DNA from: Atherix ibis
Lineage: Eukaryota > Arthropoda > Insecta > Diptera > Athericidae
DNA: 64,000 bases
Reading direction: 5' to 3'
Assembly (NCBI GenBank): GCA_958298945.1
Contig: CATQJD010000001.1
Location: forward strand, 45,001 to 109,000
Under the pieces are notes generated by a model. The model was not told the origin of the DNA. It saw only the letters and a list, made by a program, of their open reading frames with translations, and made no database searches. A program made the position numbers and the translations under genes. Position 1 is the stretch's first letter, and each line of letters opens with the position of its first letter. Of the stretch, positions 43,225 through 55,369 are shown in pieces.

Positions 43225-43340
43225 ATCCGTTCCCTTTATTTGGTTCTTGGCCTTCGGCGATGAGCCAGGCGAACTGATGGTGGTTATGTCTCATTTCGAT
43301 GTTTTTGGACGCCGACAACATTGTCATTGTCTGCGATAAC

Positions 43341-43990
43341 CGTTCATCGGTTTTTTTTTTACCTATAACTGACATTCCGTGTTTGGTCAGCGACCTCAGT
43401 TTTTTTTTTACCTATAACTGACACTTTTTATTAGTCCCTTAGAATTATATTATTTGCTTCTTTTTCTTTATTCACATAATTAATTGTCGAACTTTGAGTT
43501 TTTTTGTGTGTTCACAGTAATTTACAATAGTTTATTCAGAATTTTAAATTGGATATTTATTATTCATTATTATTCAACTATAATACTTATATTAAAAACA
43601 AAATTACGTCCGATCTCATGAAATGTCCATACATAACTGTTTTCAAACGTAGATGTATTTTTTTATGGAAGGTTTGTCAATCTTACTTAGATCAGTAACT
43701 TAAGGTAAGTAAACTCATGTTTGGTTCAATAAAAATTAAGTAATGTGGATCTGATCTAATCGTTTCATTTTTAATATAATTATTGTTGATAAACTCATGT
43801 ATTAATATGTCTTTATATACACAACAAAGGCTATTTCTAGGTAGCAATTATTCGTAGTTCAGTTTTTTTTTGTAATGACTGTACCTCGAAATGTTTGTAG
43901 GCAAAAAATATAAATTTAAAAAAAAAAGCAAAAAATAAAAAAATATTATATTGTTTGTAAGTATGTAATACAATTACCACACTTGCGAAT
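43341..43990. other. AT-rich, no gene seen
   Basis: It contains a duplicated T-tract motif (43350 and 43399) but no coding region I can name. Confidence 0.5.
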
Positions 43991-43994
43991 AAAA

Positions 43995-46300
43995 TGAGCT
44001 GTCAAACGTGGTCTATCGTGCTATAAATAAATAACAAATAATTGTGTGCTTAAGAGTTTGTATTAATATTGGGTAATTATTTTTAAGGGCAGCATTTTTT
44101 AGTGTCAACTGGTGAAAATTTGCGGGAATTATTGAGACGCTTTTGATGGCATGGCAATTGAATTTTTTTAAAAGCGAGTCAATAACGGGTAACAATTTTA
44201 CACAAGACATGCTCTAGCATACGAGTCATTATTCTATGATAACCGTAACCGTGTTTGTACAGGTAATAGCAAATATTTTGAAATTTTGTTTTGACTATGC
44301 GTTATAGTGAGTGCTCTTGACATTTAATGAGAAGAGGTAGGATTAAGGCTTCTAATAAATTTGCTTTTTGTCTAAGCCGAGCAAATATACAAAAATGAGA
44401 CAATTATAAAATAGAATAGCTATACTGAGTGCTGAGCGGTAATATATAATTAGTATAGTAACAAATCAAATACTATTCGAACGCATTTGTATGTTCGAGC
44501 ATATTCGGAACATATTCCTCTGGAGAGGAGTATAATTACCGCTGGAGTTATTGCTAATGGTTTATTATTACCGCTGGAGCGCGCTAATAATAAACCATTA
44601 GCAATAATCGGTCTATTATCGTACCACAGATCACAGCACGAGTGTCAATTTCCTCGCAAATAATTTCTGCAAATTTTCTTGAGCTGCTGAACATATTCCG
44701 ATAGTAATCAATGTTCTATTGAGCATAGAGGTTCGGGCAGAGAGACAACAGCTTTGTCAACGATCTGAGCATTGCTTCTCAATCATATCGACTTGGTTTT
44801 CTGATATTTGGCCTTGGAATGTACTTTCTTAAAAACATCACAATTACTTTGACTACTACTGACTTTGCAAACATTCCGGTACCTGAGCAATGGATAGTTG
44901 AGAGAATTACAAAAGAGAATAGCTATACTGAGCGCTGAGCGGTAATATATAATTAGTATAGTAACAAATCAAATACTATTTGAACGCATTCGTATGTTCG
45001 AGCATATTCGAAACATATTCCTCTGGAGAAGAATATGATTACCATCAACTGGAGTAACCATTGCATAGAGATGGAATTGCGTGATGCGGGATGTGATAAT
45101 GGGCTATTACATCTCACATCACACAGCATAAAAAAAATTTAGCATTGTGAACGAGAAATCCTGCTTGAATGATCATAGAATAGCGTCCAATAAATCGGAA
45201 AGAAATTGCAACATGATTTGGCCCTGGTTCGATACAGTTCAGTAGGTGTGACGGCCGACATAAAAAAAAAGTAGTTGCAAATATCCAGATAAATAAATAA
45301 CAAATAATTGGGTGCTTAAGAGTTTGTATTAATATTGGGTAATTATTATTAAGTGCAGCATATTTTAGTGTCAACTGGTGAAAATTTGCGGGAATTATTG
45401 AGACGCTTTTGATGGCGTGGCAATTGAATTTGTTTAAAAGTGAGTCAATAACGGGTAACAATTTTACACAAGACATGCTCTAGCATATGAGTCATTATTC
45501 TATGATAACCGTAACCGTGTTTGTACAGGTAATAGCAAATATTTTGAAATTTTATTTTGACTATGCGTTATAGTGGGTGCCCTTGAGATTTAATGAGAAG
45601 AGGTAGGATTAAGGCTTCTAATAAATTTGCTTTTTGTCTAAGCCGAGCAAATATACAAAAATGAGACAATTACAAAAGAGAATAGCTATACTGAGTGCTG
45701 AGCGGTAATATATAATTAGTATAGTAACAAATCAAATACTATTCGAACGCATTTGTATGTTCGAACATATTCGGAACATATTCCTCTGGAGAGGAATATT
45801 ATTACCGCTGGAGTTATTGCTAATGGTTTATTATTACTGCTGGAGCGCGCTTATAATAAACCATTAGCAATAATCGGTCTATTATCGTACCACTGACTTT
45901 TTTAAAAACATCACAATTACTTTGACTACTACTGACTTTGCGAACATTCCGATACCTGAGCAATGGATAGTTCCCAGAATATATTTCGCTCTGCAATAAA
46001 AATAAACAGCTTGTTTCATTGCCAGCAATACCGTTTTATTGCTTTCATAAACTGGAGAAACCATTGCATAGGGATGGAACTGCGTGATGCCGGATGTGAT
46101 AATGGGCTATTACATCTCACATCACACAGTATAAAAAAAATTTAGCATTGTGAACGACGAATCCTGCTTCAATGATCATAGAATAGCGTCCAATTAATCG
46201 GAGAGAAATTGCAATATGATTTGGCACCTGGTTCGATACAATTCAGTAGGTGTGATGGCCGACATAAAAAAAATGTAGTTGAAAATATCCAGATCAGTGG
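43995..46300. repeat. Unidentified duplicated block (A-B-A'-B' arrangement)
   Basis: Segment A (about 44025-44630) recurs as A' (about 45290-45890). Segment B (about 45045-45290, with GATGTGATAATGGGCTATTA) recurs as B' (about 46050-46300). A piece starting AATAGCTATACTGAG occurs three times (44416, 44919, 45680), and one containing TTTGACTACTACTGACTTTG twice (44854, 45919). The minus-strand frames (44013-44210, 45114-45476) are similar only because they lie in the repeats. A Bel/Pao element follows directly, so these could be its LTR or 5' region. Confidence 0.75.
44548..44607. repeat. Palindrome, 23-bp arms (second copy 45814-45873)
   Basis: Arms 44548-44570 and 44585-44607 are perfect inverted copies with a 14-nt spacer. 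The equivalent structure in segment A' has slightly degraded arms, so the palindrome existed before the segment was duplicated. Confidence 0.9.
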
Positions 46301-47760
46301 ATATTCTGCGGCTTTTGGCCGTCCGGCAGATATTGGAGTATTGGCTTATGGCGGTTTCTTTCAGTATTGGATCAGTGTCATATCGCTTAGTACGGGCAAT
46401 AATTCAATTATTCGAGGAGCACACAAATCACAAATGCAATAGCCTTTAGGTGCAAAGGCAGTCGAACATGTCTTTTATACGTATGATTGCTTTACTGGTA
46501 ACTATGCCACAAAATTAATACGCTGCTGCGAACATACGACCTTGTACTCTACAAATGGTAACCTAATCATATTCAAATTTACGCTACCACCAATGCTGAG
46601 GGCTAAAGAAGCAATTTAGTGGCAATAATTTATCCAATTAGTGCAGATATTTGATCCGAATGGCTACGTTAGTATAGTCGTGATCATGGCAAAAACTGTA
46701 ATGCAGGATATATGTTAGACAAATTTTAGTGCTAAGTGGGATTTATCGCTAGTGGCAATAATTTCAGCAGTAAGTCTCGCTTATTATAAAGATTCGACTA
46801 GCATAGCATATGCGAATATAAGAAAATTTCGTTGCTTGATAGAAATAGACATGGCATTGATAGTTAATGATCCAGATTAGATGTTAACAGAGCTTAAAAC
46901 AGCACAACTATGGGGACATATCCTGGAATACCTGCTCCAAAAAGCAACGGTCAAGCAACGCCATTGAAGACGTCAAAGAGAGCAAACGTTAGGCCAAAAA
47001 GAAGGTGTTGGAAATAGTTGACGATAATTTTAGGCGCTATTGATAATTAACATTAACGATCGAGGAATTTTACGAATAAAAGAGCTTCTGGCAGACTCAG
47101 TTGCCTAGCAAAGCTATTCACTGAAGAGGCCATTCAGTAACTTTTCGCAATAGTCCACGCGAAATTCAAGCATATATGCAATGAAAATATTTGTTAAAGA
47201 ATCTATGCTATGCGACACGTAAATACACAATTCACGTTGTGATGTCTGTGAGCATAAAAGACAACGTTTCAATCAGCAAATGATGGGTGCGTCACCATCC
47301 AAACGAGTGCAACTGTGTAAACCATTTCAGAATGCTATTTTCGACGTTGTTGTATCTGTATTCGTCTGCAGTATTTACAAGGCATTACATTTGGAATTCA
47401 GCGAGAGCTTTTCCATTGCCGATTTCATTCTCCGCAATGGAAAAGCTCTCGCTGAACTCCAAATGTAGACTCATATATGAAGCAAGAATTTCACGAGTGC
47501 AGAAAATAATGCTGCGCAGTTCAAGCAATATGGATATAGCTAATGAACTGTAAGAATGTAGGTCAGAATGTCCTGTTGGCCCTTCAATACACTAGCAGCT
47601 CCGCATCAAGGGAGGGTATGGCAAACTACTGTGATATCAACGAAATATCATCTAAAGTGAGTTATCGATCTATACAAACTAACAAGCAGCGTATTCAGAG
47701 TAATTCTAGCATAAACTAGCATAGTGATAAATTCGCAGCCGTTGCTGGCACAACTATACG
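46250..47760 (+). pseudogene. Bel/Pao retrotransposon pol remnant
   Basis: The plus strand carries FIQLVQIFDPNGYVSIVVIM then AKTVMQDI (near 46630-46710), the conserved IFDPLG(Y)xSPVxIxAK block after the Bel/Pao reverse transcriptase. Near 47283-47400 comes MGASPSKRVQLCKPFQNA, then VSVFVCSIYKALHLEFSES, matching the Bel/Pao integrase (ERVxPSRPFxxxGVDF; FVCxxTKAxHLE). Near 47590-47660, SREGMANYCDINEISSKVSY recalls the PHFGGLWExxVKSxKxHL block. All frames are broken, and a palindrome at 47386-47467 replaces part of the integrase. Confidence 0.75.
47386..47467. repeat. Inverted duplication inside the Bel/Pao integrase, 34-bp arms
   Basis: Arms 47386-47419 and 47434-47467 are inverted copies with one mismatch and a 14-nt spacer. 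The left arm encodes the expected integrase residues (LHLEFSESFSIA). The right arm is out of place for the protein. Confidence 0.93.
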
Positions 47761-48220
47761 ATCCAGAATATTTGTCATTTCTAACTACAGCCCTTTTTTA
47801 ATTGGCGAACCAATCATTCAGCTCTTCAGCACAAATTTGAAAAACATTAAAGCTAGCAGTGTAAATACAGAAAATAGTGCAGTTGTTATAAAAAGTATGA
47901 TCACAGGACCACTTGTACGAGCTACAGCAGCGTCCAAAATTATAATGACAATTGCAATGGATCAAAGGGTATCACAAGATTTAAATCGGGTTGATACTCT
48001 ATATTTATTGTTTATAAATTTCACCGCTTAGCTCAAACTCAGGTTAAGCATTAAAGCATTTGGATTCTATCAGTGCAAAGTTAAAGTTATTTTGCAGTTT
48101 AAATTCAAGCTTTTATAACAGAGTTTAAATGGCCGATTGAGTAAAGAAAATACTTGGGTCTAACTTTAACTCTGAATTTTATTTTAAAAGTCTTCTCTAC
48201 TTATACAAAAAATTTTATGC

Positions 48221-48302
48221 TTATATAATAATAATACAAAATAAGGATGCTATCGATACATTTGTATCGATAGCATCCTTATTTTGTATTATTATTATAT
48301 AA
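48221..48302. repeat. Perfect palindrome, 40-bp arms
   Basis: Arms 48221-48260 and 48263-48302 are perfect inverted copies with only 2 nt between them. The sequence lies between the Bel/Pao and copia remnants and is in no recognisable gene. Confidence 0.95.
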
Positions 48303-48489
48303 TAATATTAGCAATAACTAATATTAGGTAGACTGTGGGAAATTGAAAATTCTCCCGATGTAAATTATGAAACAGCACATTCGACATAGTTGCTGAAGAC
48401 ACTCATAAAAACGTACTTGAAATTTCAATTCTTTTATCTGAATAAAATGCAGATTACAGTCACCCATGCACTATTTCCGGTTTATGGCA

Positions 48490-49260
48490 TATATGCACCC
48501 ATATTACGGTTTATGGCATATATGCAAATATATTTTCTTGGTAGTGCTTTTGTTAAGCAATCTGCCAACTGTTCATTATTGCTCAAATATTCCATATAAA
48601 AATGTTTCTCACTGAATTTTTCGCAAATTTTTTGATAGTCCACATCAATATGTTTGTTACGGTTATGAAACTCTGAATTCTTGACTATGCGAATTGCACT
48701 TGAACAGTTTTGGTTGACTGAACTAAATTTGTCTTAAATTATCAAATGAAAAATTTAGTCAAATTAATTCCTTTGTTGCTTCTGCTCCAGCCACATATTC
48801 CACTTCGCTTATATAGCCACCAGCTACAAAGTCAAAAGTATGTGTAGCCAGTCGTTGACCTACATATATCGATGTTTCCAGCATAATCTGAATCAGTATA
48901 CCCACAAAATAAATTTTCATCACCATCTTTGTATAGGATTCCATGATTCTTTGAATGTTCCATAAATTGACTGACCGGTCAAAGCAGATATTAGGCTATG
49001 TAGCAATGGCAAGATATATTAAACTACCGATTAATTATCGATATGGATGGTTGGTATCGTCCGCATCTTTAAATTTCTTCAACTTTTGATTTGGATTACT
49101 GCCAACTGAAACGAAATTGCACGATTATATTTAAATTTTTTTAATAACTTTCTGTTCATAACCACTTTGATAAATGCATACAGAACCATCATTCAGCTGC
49201 ACGATTTTAATATCAAAGAAACATAAAACATTGGCCAATTTGATATGAAACTAATTTTTA
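48490..49260 (-). pseudogene. Ty1/copia pol remnant (reverse transcriptase end and RNase H)
   Basis: The minus strand, from about 49200 downwards, reads IYQSGYEQKVIKKFKYN (copia YxxKVLxxF), LIGSLIYLAIAT.PNICF (family VGSLxYLAxxTRPDI), CGYTDSDYAGNIDICRSTTG (RNase H, family GYSDADWAGDxxxRRSTTG), EVEYVAGAEATKELI, then FHNRNKHIDVDYQKICEKF and NNEQLADCLTKAL. This is the canonical order of the copia C-terminus. Shifts and stops occur between blocks. No LTR was found next to it. Confidence 0.85.
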
Positions 49261-52005
49261 CGATGTTGAATCACCAAATCGATGAGTTACTTTTATTTTT
49301 GGATTACAAAAAATTCATTAATTGATAATATCGCTAACAAAAAAAATGTATTATTCTATTATATAGTATTCGTTTTATTTTATTTACTGCAATCAGATTT
49401 TAATTATTTTAAGAAATAGAAGAGCAGAAGTAAAAGGGAGAAAAAAGGAGTACCATAAAACAAAAGGAAAATAAATTATGGCTACGCGAGTTTAGCCGGG
49501 CATGCATGTACAGACGTATGAAGAAGAAGGAAGTATGAAAACGAAGAAAAAGAGAAGAAACAGGAATTAATTTATTCCATAGGCGTTGCCTGGGCTTGTA
49601 ACGTAGCCCAGACAATGCAAATGAAATTTTCAATTTTGCGATCTCACATATATATACATATATATATATATATACATAATATAATTTAAAAAATTAAAAT
49701 TCTATTTATAAAATTTTCTCCTATGAAGTTTTTTATTTTTTTGTTATACAAAAATCAACTGCAACCCTGCAGTTGATTTTTTTAAATAAATAAATTTAAA
49801 AGTTCTCCTCACGTTTATATTCATTTTATTATAAAGTGCATTAATTTTCCTATAAACACTTCAATTTTTATATTTTATAATAGATAACAAATTATAACGC
49901 TTATTAGTCGCACGGAAACACGCAACACAATAATTTGGTTAATAATTTTTGGCTTATAATATAATATAAAATAAATTTTCGATTTAATAGAAGATTTTCT
50001 TTTTTGACTTTTCTACACTTATAATAGATATTTTTAGGAATATTTGCTAAAACTTCAAATATTATAATAGCATTGACTTCTTTTAAATTATTTTCCTATA
50101 AGGCAAAAAAAATTGATAATTTAAGTACCCACACTTGTAATTAAAAAAAATAATATATTATAAAAATATTTATTAAATAAAAGTGAGATGGTCAAAACTG
50201 TTTTTTTTTAAATTACAAATTTTTATACGCACTTTAACTATGCTAATTTTTAAATTTTCGTTTTTGGACATGTTTCTATAAATATTCACTTACTTTAATC
50301 AACAATTTTTGTTCGGAAAAAAATTATAGCAAAAGTTTTGGCAATTGAGAAAAGACCGCAAACAGACAAAATTCGATGGTATCGAGTGTAAATTTCACAG
50401 CCAACACCAAGCACTATCGTTGATATACTCAAGTAGAGCTTACGATTGCCACTCCTTTGTCCGGCAGTCCAAAACAGAATTTCCATCTATCTCGTCACGA
50501 TACCACTCATACGTGTAGTTTTTTAGGTTTCCCTAGTCATGGCATTTTCTGCAGTAGTGCTACCAAAGACAACAAACTTTCGAAGATTACATGCGTAGCC
50601 TTGCTGACTTTTGGGTTACCTCATTGAATTTGGAATGACGACCATAAAATTACGCTAAAAATTTCATCACATATCTTGAAGTTACCTCTAACCATATCAA
50701 ATATATAATTTACATTCAACGTGATTTTTTTGCAAACCCCAAGTTGAGCATTCTGATGTTTGTCAATTTTAATCGGGTCACTTCCAGTAATATTACGATT
50801 ATAAAATTATATTCACTTGCAAATTATCCGAATAAAAAATATCACAAAACGTTTTTCCGTATTTAATAAATACTTTTAAATTTAATCTATAAGCGTTTTC
50901 TGGGCCGGTAACCTAAAAAATACTTTTCCTCAATAAAGGAGATGCACGATGAATGTTTAGAAAGCAACTATATTTAACAACGAAATTATATTATAGTAAA
51001 ATTTTTATTGGGTAACTAGTTTATTGACAAAAATCTAAATACTCGTACTTTACATATTTGCTTATTCTGACATGTTATTAAATAAGTTTGTTTTTCAATT
51101 GGATTATAGTTAATAATGGTTTCATTTAAAGCTTATTACTTACGCCAAATTTTTTATTGTTTTCTACTATTTTTCATTTATTTATTATTATCTCCATACA
51201 TTTAAGTTTTACATTTCATTTCCTATTATCTCTTTACATTTAATTTTATATTTTGTATCTTATATCTAAATGTGATATTTAAGATATTTGTTTAAGATAA
51301 CATTAATTTTATACTATTTATAATATAAAATTATATAACTTTTATAAATTATATTTATAATATAAAAGTTCTCTTATTTTTTTATTTAGGGTGCATTTAT
51401 GTTCATTAATTTTTATAGTAATTATATTTTATGTTAAGTCTCTGTATTATTTAGTAATTTAATTTAATATCTTATATTTAATTCATTTTCTGTTCTAAAA
51501 TCATTCTTATTTTGTTTCGCATTATTAATATATTCATTTTCTTTTTTTACATTATTATTGTGTACTATTCTCAGTTATTATTTTGGAAAGGGATTACGTA
51601 TGCGCTTGATTGACCACATCATCGATTTTTAGTGTAATTGGGTTCATATTATTTTCTCTAATTAATTTTTGACATAATTTTCCTTAACTCAATCATTCTA
51701 GATCAATTTTACTTTAATTTGATCTTAAATTTTTTTTCACGTAGCCGTCCATACTGTAGAGTATTGTTAGTTTAAATTTCAATATGATTTGTGGAATTGA
51801 TATTGTCCTAATACTGGTTTAAATGGGATATATTTCGTTTTCATATATTGAGTGGTCTTAAATGCGAAAACAAATTATGGTGTACACTCGTTCCAATGAT
51901 AGTCCTTTGTAAATGATAGATAATATTCATTCAAAGCTCCATAGTTCCTTTTTATTAAACCCAATATTTCATGGTGGAACGGTCTAGATATTTTATGCTG
52001 AATTT
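49261..52005. other. AT-rich, no gene recognised
   Basis: A small perfect palindrome (arms 49750-49763 and 49768-49781) and a 7-bp one near 49590 are present. The stretch 50290-50800 is less AT-rich and has a hydrophobic minus-strand frame (50486-50295), but I find no convincing homology. The remainder is low-complexity. Confidence 0.5.
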
Positions 52006-52559
52006 ATAGTACTCTACATAGTAGTATTATACTATTTAACATGTCTTATTTGCCGTTAAACATAAAACCATGAGTTGGAAACGACTATAGAGATTGAGTT
52101 ACTCTCAATCAACGCACCACTATTACTGGCAGTTTACAGTCAGTAACCAGTTACAAGCTGATTGCTTCAACTGTTAGTGATGAGGTCTATCTAAACCTCT
52201 ACTGTTATAAGCAGTAACAGCGTCCGGGATAATCACCAGTCTCTCCCACCCGCGGTCCGGAGACCGTAACCTCGATATGAGTATTAACCACAGCCACCAT
52301 GTTCCAGCCTAAGGCGCCTCACCATTATCGAGCACAGTGTGTTTTCACACTATGGGGCACCCCGATTCCGGTGGTACCAATTTTTATTTTAAGAGTACTT
52401 CGGTTATAGTTTGTTCATTGAGCTACGTTAATGGTTTATAGTTTGTTCATTGAGCTAAGCCAGCTCAGGTACGCAGGTCCGCCAAGACCATAAAGTACAA
52501 CAAAAATCGACCTGGGTCTTTAACCCGGTTGTATCCACCTTGCGTGCCATTCACACATT

Positions 52560-53270
52560 CATTCACAAACCATTCTCACTCTTCTCTCAAAAGGTGCCAC
52601 GACCAATCTATTAAAACATTCATATCGCTGTCTCACACCTAATACACCACTCACATCCACACTATCACCATTTAGTACAATTGCGAGAGCATCCAGCTTC
52701 CGCAGCGAGTCCACGCCTGTACAGGAATCCATTCATACTGCAATGTCCCGTGAGTAAATATACAAGGTACAGGATAAATTTAAATCCAGACGCAGACACA
52801 AAGCGTCTGCGTCTGGATTTAAATTTATTTGACTAAGATCACGAACCTTTTCAGTCATAACCATACAACCAGCAAGCGGGATTGATACGGTTCTACATAC
52901 ATTCAAACATGCATACGAAGCCAGATGCTGAACAGAATTTATGCCTATCTTTGCATACTGGTAGCGTATAATGTAGTATACGGATCAAAAACACGCCTAT
53001 ACAGGTCTTTCACCGCTCTGGATCGATGTCCCTATTCTTTGCGAAATACTGGCACCAGCATGCCAACCAGGCAGGCCACGCGCCCTCTTATATGTTGTAA
53101 GTGAGGCCAAAAATTCAGGCTCTTTCCAATCTTTACGCAAAGATAACATACCTTCAACGCGTATCGGACTCCGACCGGCTCTAAACGAATATTTGGCGGT
53201 CTACTAGGTACCAAAAAACCCTTCAACAACATACACACATATTTCCTTTCGGAAACATTCACTCACATTC
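52560..53270 (-). pseudogene. R1-a ORF2 C-terminal region
   Basis: This part follows the reverse transcriptase. It shares the sequence at 53030-53170 with R1-c (57640-57760) and the C-terminal domain at 52560-52760 with R1-b. The frame 53262-53032 (reading VRYALKVCYLCVKIGKSLNF and HLQHIRGRVACLVGMLVPVF) corresponds to the connection region of R1-type ORF2. The palindrome at 52774 breaks the frame between the two parts. Confidence 0.7.
52774..52828. repeat. Inverted duplication inside R1-a, 24-bp arms
   Basis: Arms 52774-52797 and 52805-52828 are perfect inverted copies with a 7-nt spacer. The sister R1-b copy has the left-arm sequence (about 56930-56950) without the right arm. Confidence 0.95.
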
Positions 53271-53277
53271 TATTCCC

Positions 53278-54301
53278 TCATTCAGACACCATTTGTATAT
53301 AGCGGCTTCCCGCCATCTCTACTGCAAACCTACTCCCCTTCTCAATCAAAAGTAGAAAGTCGTCCACATATGCGATCAGACCGCAACAGGCCTCTTCCAA
53401 CTGAACCAAGAGACCATTTATCATCATATTACAGATGGCGGGGCCGGCCACAGATTCCTGTGGGCAGCCACGCACATTCTGGCGAATAACCCTCCCATTG
53501 TTCCCGCACACTACCGCATACCTTTCATGGGAGTTACTTCCATAAAGAAGTAAGAAAATTTCATAAAGAAATTTCTTCATATGAAACCTCCTCAAGCCGC
53601 TCAATAATGCGATCCCATCGCAGACAATTTAGGGCACTATGAATGTCTACAGAAATACATACTTACTCTCACTTTCTGCAACATACCATTCCACACATAT
53701 ACAAGAATCCTCAGTCGATTTACCTTTCGTAACCCCATACTGAGAGCCAGATACATTGAAGCCTGCCAACTTCACACTGAGCCGATGTACTATCATCCGC
53801 TCGAGGATCTTGCCAAAACTGGCAGTAAGCATATCGGCCTATAGGAGAATGGGTCAGTCCGTATTCCGTCCGGAGACTTGGGAAGGATAACCATGTCTCC
53901 TAATTGCTATTCACTCGGAAATACACCACTTCCAGGCATACACCGTATAGGCTGCTTATATATGTGGAAATAGTACGCTTAACACTCCTCATCATTTAAC
54001 CAATTACGCCATCTAATCCTGGGGCACTCCTCAATTTCGTGCTCCACACAACACATTGAATATCATCCCATTCAAAGAGCAAGGCATGCCTCCTGCCAGA
54101 ATTTACTTCCTCTTGTATTTCAATCCCGGGAAAGAATTCATCCATTAATGCATTCACACTATCCTCCCAATTAGTCGTATACCCTTCATTTACTCTGATA
54201 CTCGAAATATTATTTCGTGCACCTTTGAACGTGCACAATCGATACACTGGACGCCATACACACAAATTTCCACATTCACTCACATACCGTTTCCTTGGCA
54301 A
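53278..54301 (-). pseudogene. R1-a reverse transcriptase
   Basis: Read downwards from 54301: GARNNISSIRVNEGYTTNWE, FFPGIEIQEEVNSGRRHALL, CVVWSTKLRSAPGLDGVIG (54010-54060), then FGKILERMIVHRLSVKLAGF and GSQYGVTKGKSTED (53832-53720), a DIHSALNCLRWDRIIERLEE palm start (about 53640-53590), NVRGCPQESVAGPAICNMMI (53490-53430) and the catalytic LIAYVDDFLLLIEKGSRF (53375-53325). YVDD is an accepted variant of the YADD box. The order and QYGFTxGxSTEDA signature place it in the R1 clade. At least two frameshifts and a gap near 53900-54000 disrupt it. Confidence 0.87.
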
Positions 54302-55360
54302 GTCTAATGTTTGTCACATACTCCGCTCTGGCCTCCATGAAGATCTCACCTTCAATGTGGGCATCTGCACCACGATGCCTACTTCGCTGGTAAGCTCTAC
54401 GCAGCCTACCAACTATTCTTATTTTCTCTCGTAGCTCCCGATTTCACCATGGTACTACTTTCCTAAGCCTCTCTACTCGTTCACGCACATACCTATCATT
54501 CACATCATTCACACATCTGCCCAGTTCAACTACATTCTCATCCAATCTCAATCACTGAAATCTATCAAACTTGCATATTTCAGCCGCGACCTCCGCCCCA
54601 TAGACCATCCAGTCCACCACTAGTATGCCACAGCCTTCGACGTTGGAACTTTCCCGATAGTCATCTGTTACTCATAGCACCACCAGTTCAATAAGGTTGT
54701 GATCGCTCACCCCATTCTCAGGTAATACATTCCACTCATACTCATAGCAGTTAGAAGCCCGATTGTACAGTGTGACATCAATTTCACTCTACTCATTTGG
54801 TCCGCTGAAAGTATACTACTCACTCAGGACTTTTATTAGGTTCATACCACTAGCCAGAATCCAATCCCGAAGTTGCCTGCCCCTCACACAACTTGGGTGG
54901 TTCGTGTCTTACCTCTTGCTATGCCAGAGAGAAGAAGCATCAGTCGCATCCATACCAATCAGCATAGGCTAATGTCCAACCTAGCCATCCCTGTGTCGAG
55001 ATATCGAAGATATCTGCAATACATCGAAACAGTGTAAAGCGCTATCCAACCCTCTTCAACCATACGCATACACCAAGTTTCTTGCAGTGCTCATCTACTC
55101 TCACTACATCTACACCCGCTCGAACAACAGTGGCGGCCGAGACAATTTTAACCCCGGCCATGGCACTGGTGAAAGTCCTGGCGGATCTAGCCAATCAGCA
55201 TACCAATCCACCATAAGAGTATGGCTATTGGATCAATGAAAAATTGATCCCATTCTTACACATATACATACTCAACTCATGCATAGCTGCAGCCGACCCA
55301 TTTCCATTTATTTGGATGCAACTAATCATATTAGGTAACGATCCTCATTCTCTCTTTCAC
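54302..55360 (-). pseudogene. R1-a endonuclease and linker region
   Basis: This stretch lies where the R1 endonuclease and linker should be, and shorter open pieces are scattered through it. The linker near 54300-54470 matches that of copies 2 and 3 (VVxSGATRE-like, then AYQRS.HRGADAHI-like). Endonuclease motifs are too damaged to list individually with confidence. The assignment rests on position and on neighbouring domains. Confidence 0.55.
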
Positions 55361-55369
55361 ACACAATCT

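Larger units (their letters stand above)
40990..43340 (-). mobile_element. Jockey-like non-LTR retrotransposon, 3'-truncated (J2)
   Basis: Read on the minus strand from 43340: ORF1, endonuclease, linker and the first part of the reverse transcriptase, then a break at about 41050. It is about 75% identical by eye in the endonuclease to the copy at 60.1-64.0 kb. A TTTTTTTTTTACCTATAACT motif is duplicated just upstream of its 5' part (43350 and 43399). Confidence 0.85.

Noticed and set aside
50295..50486. Possible receptor transmembrane segment on the minus strand
   Set aside because: It is a hydrophobic stretch in a 63-residue frame with no family motif or splice context.
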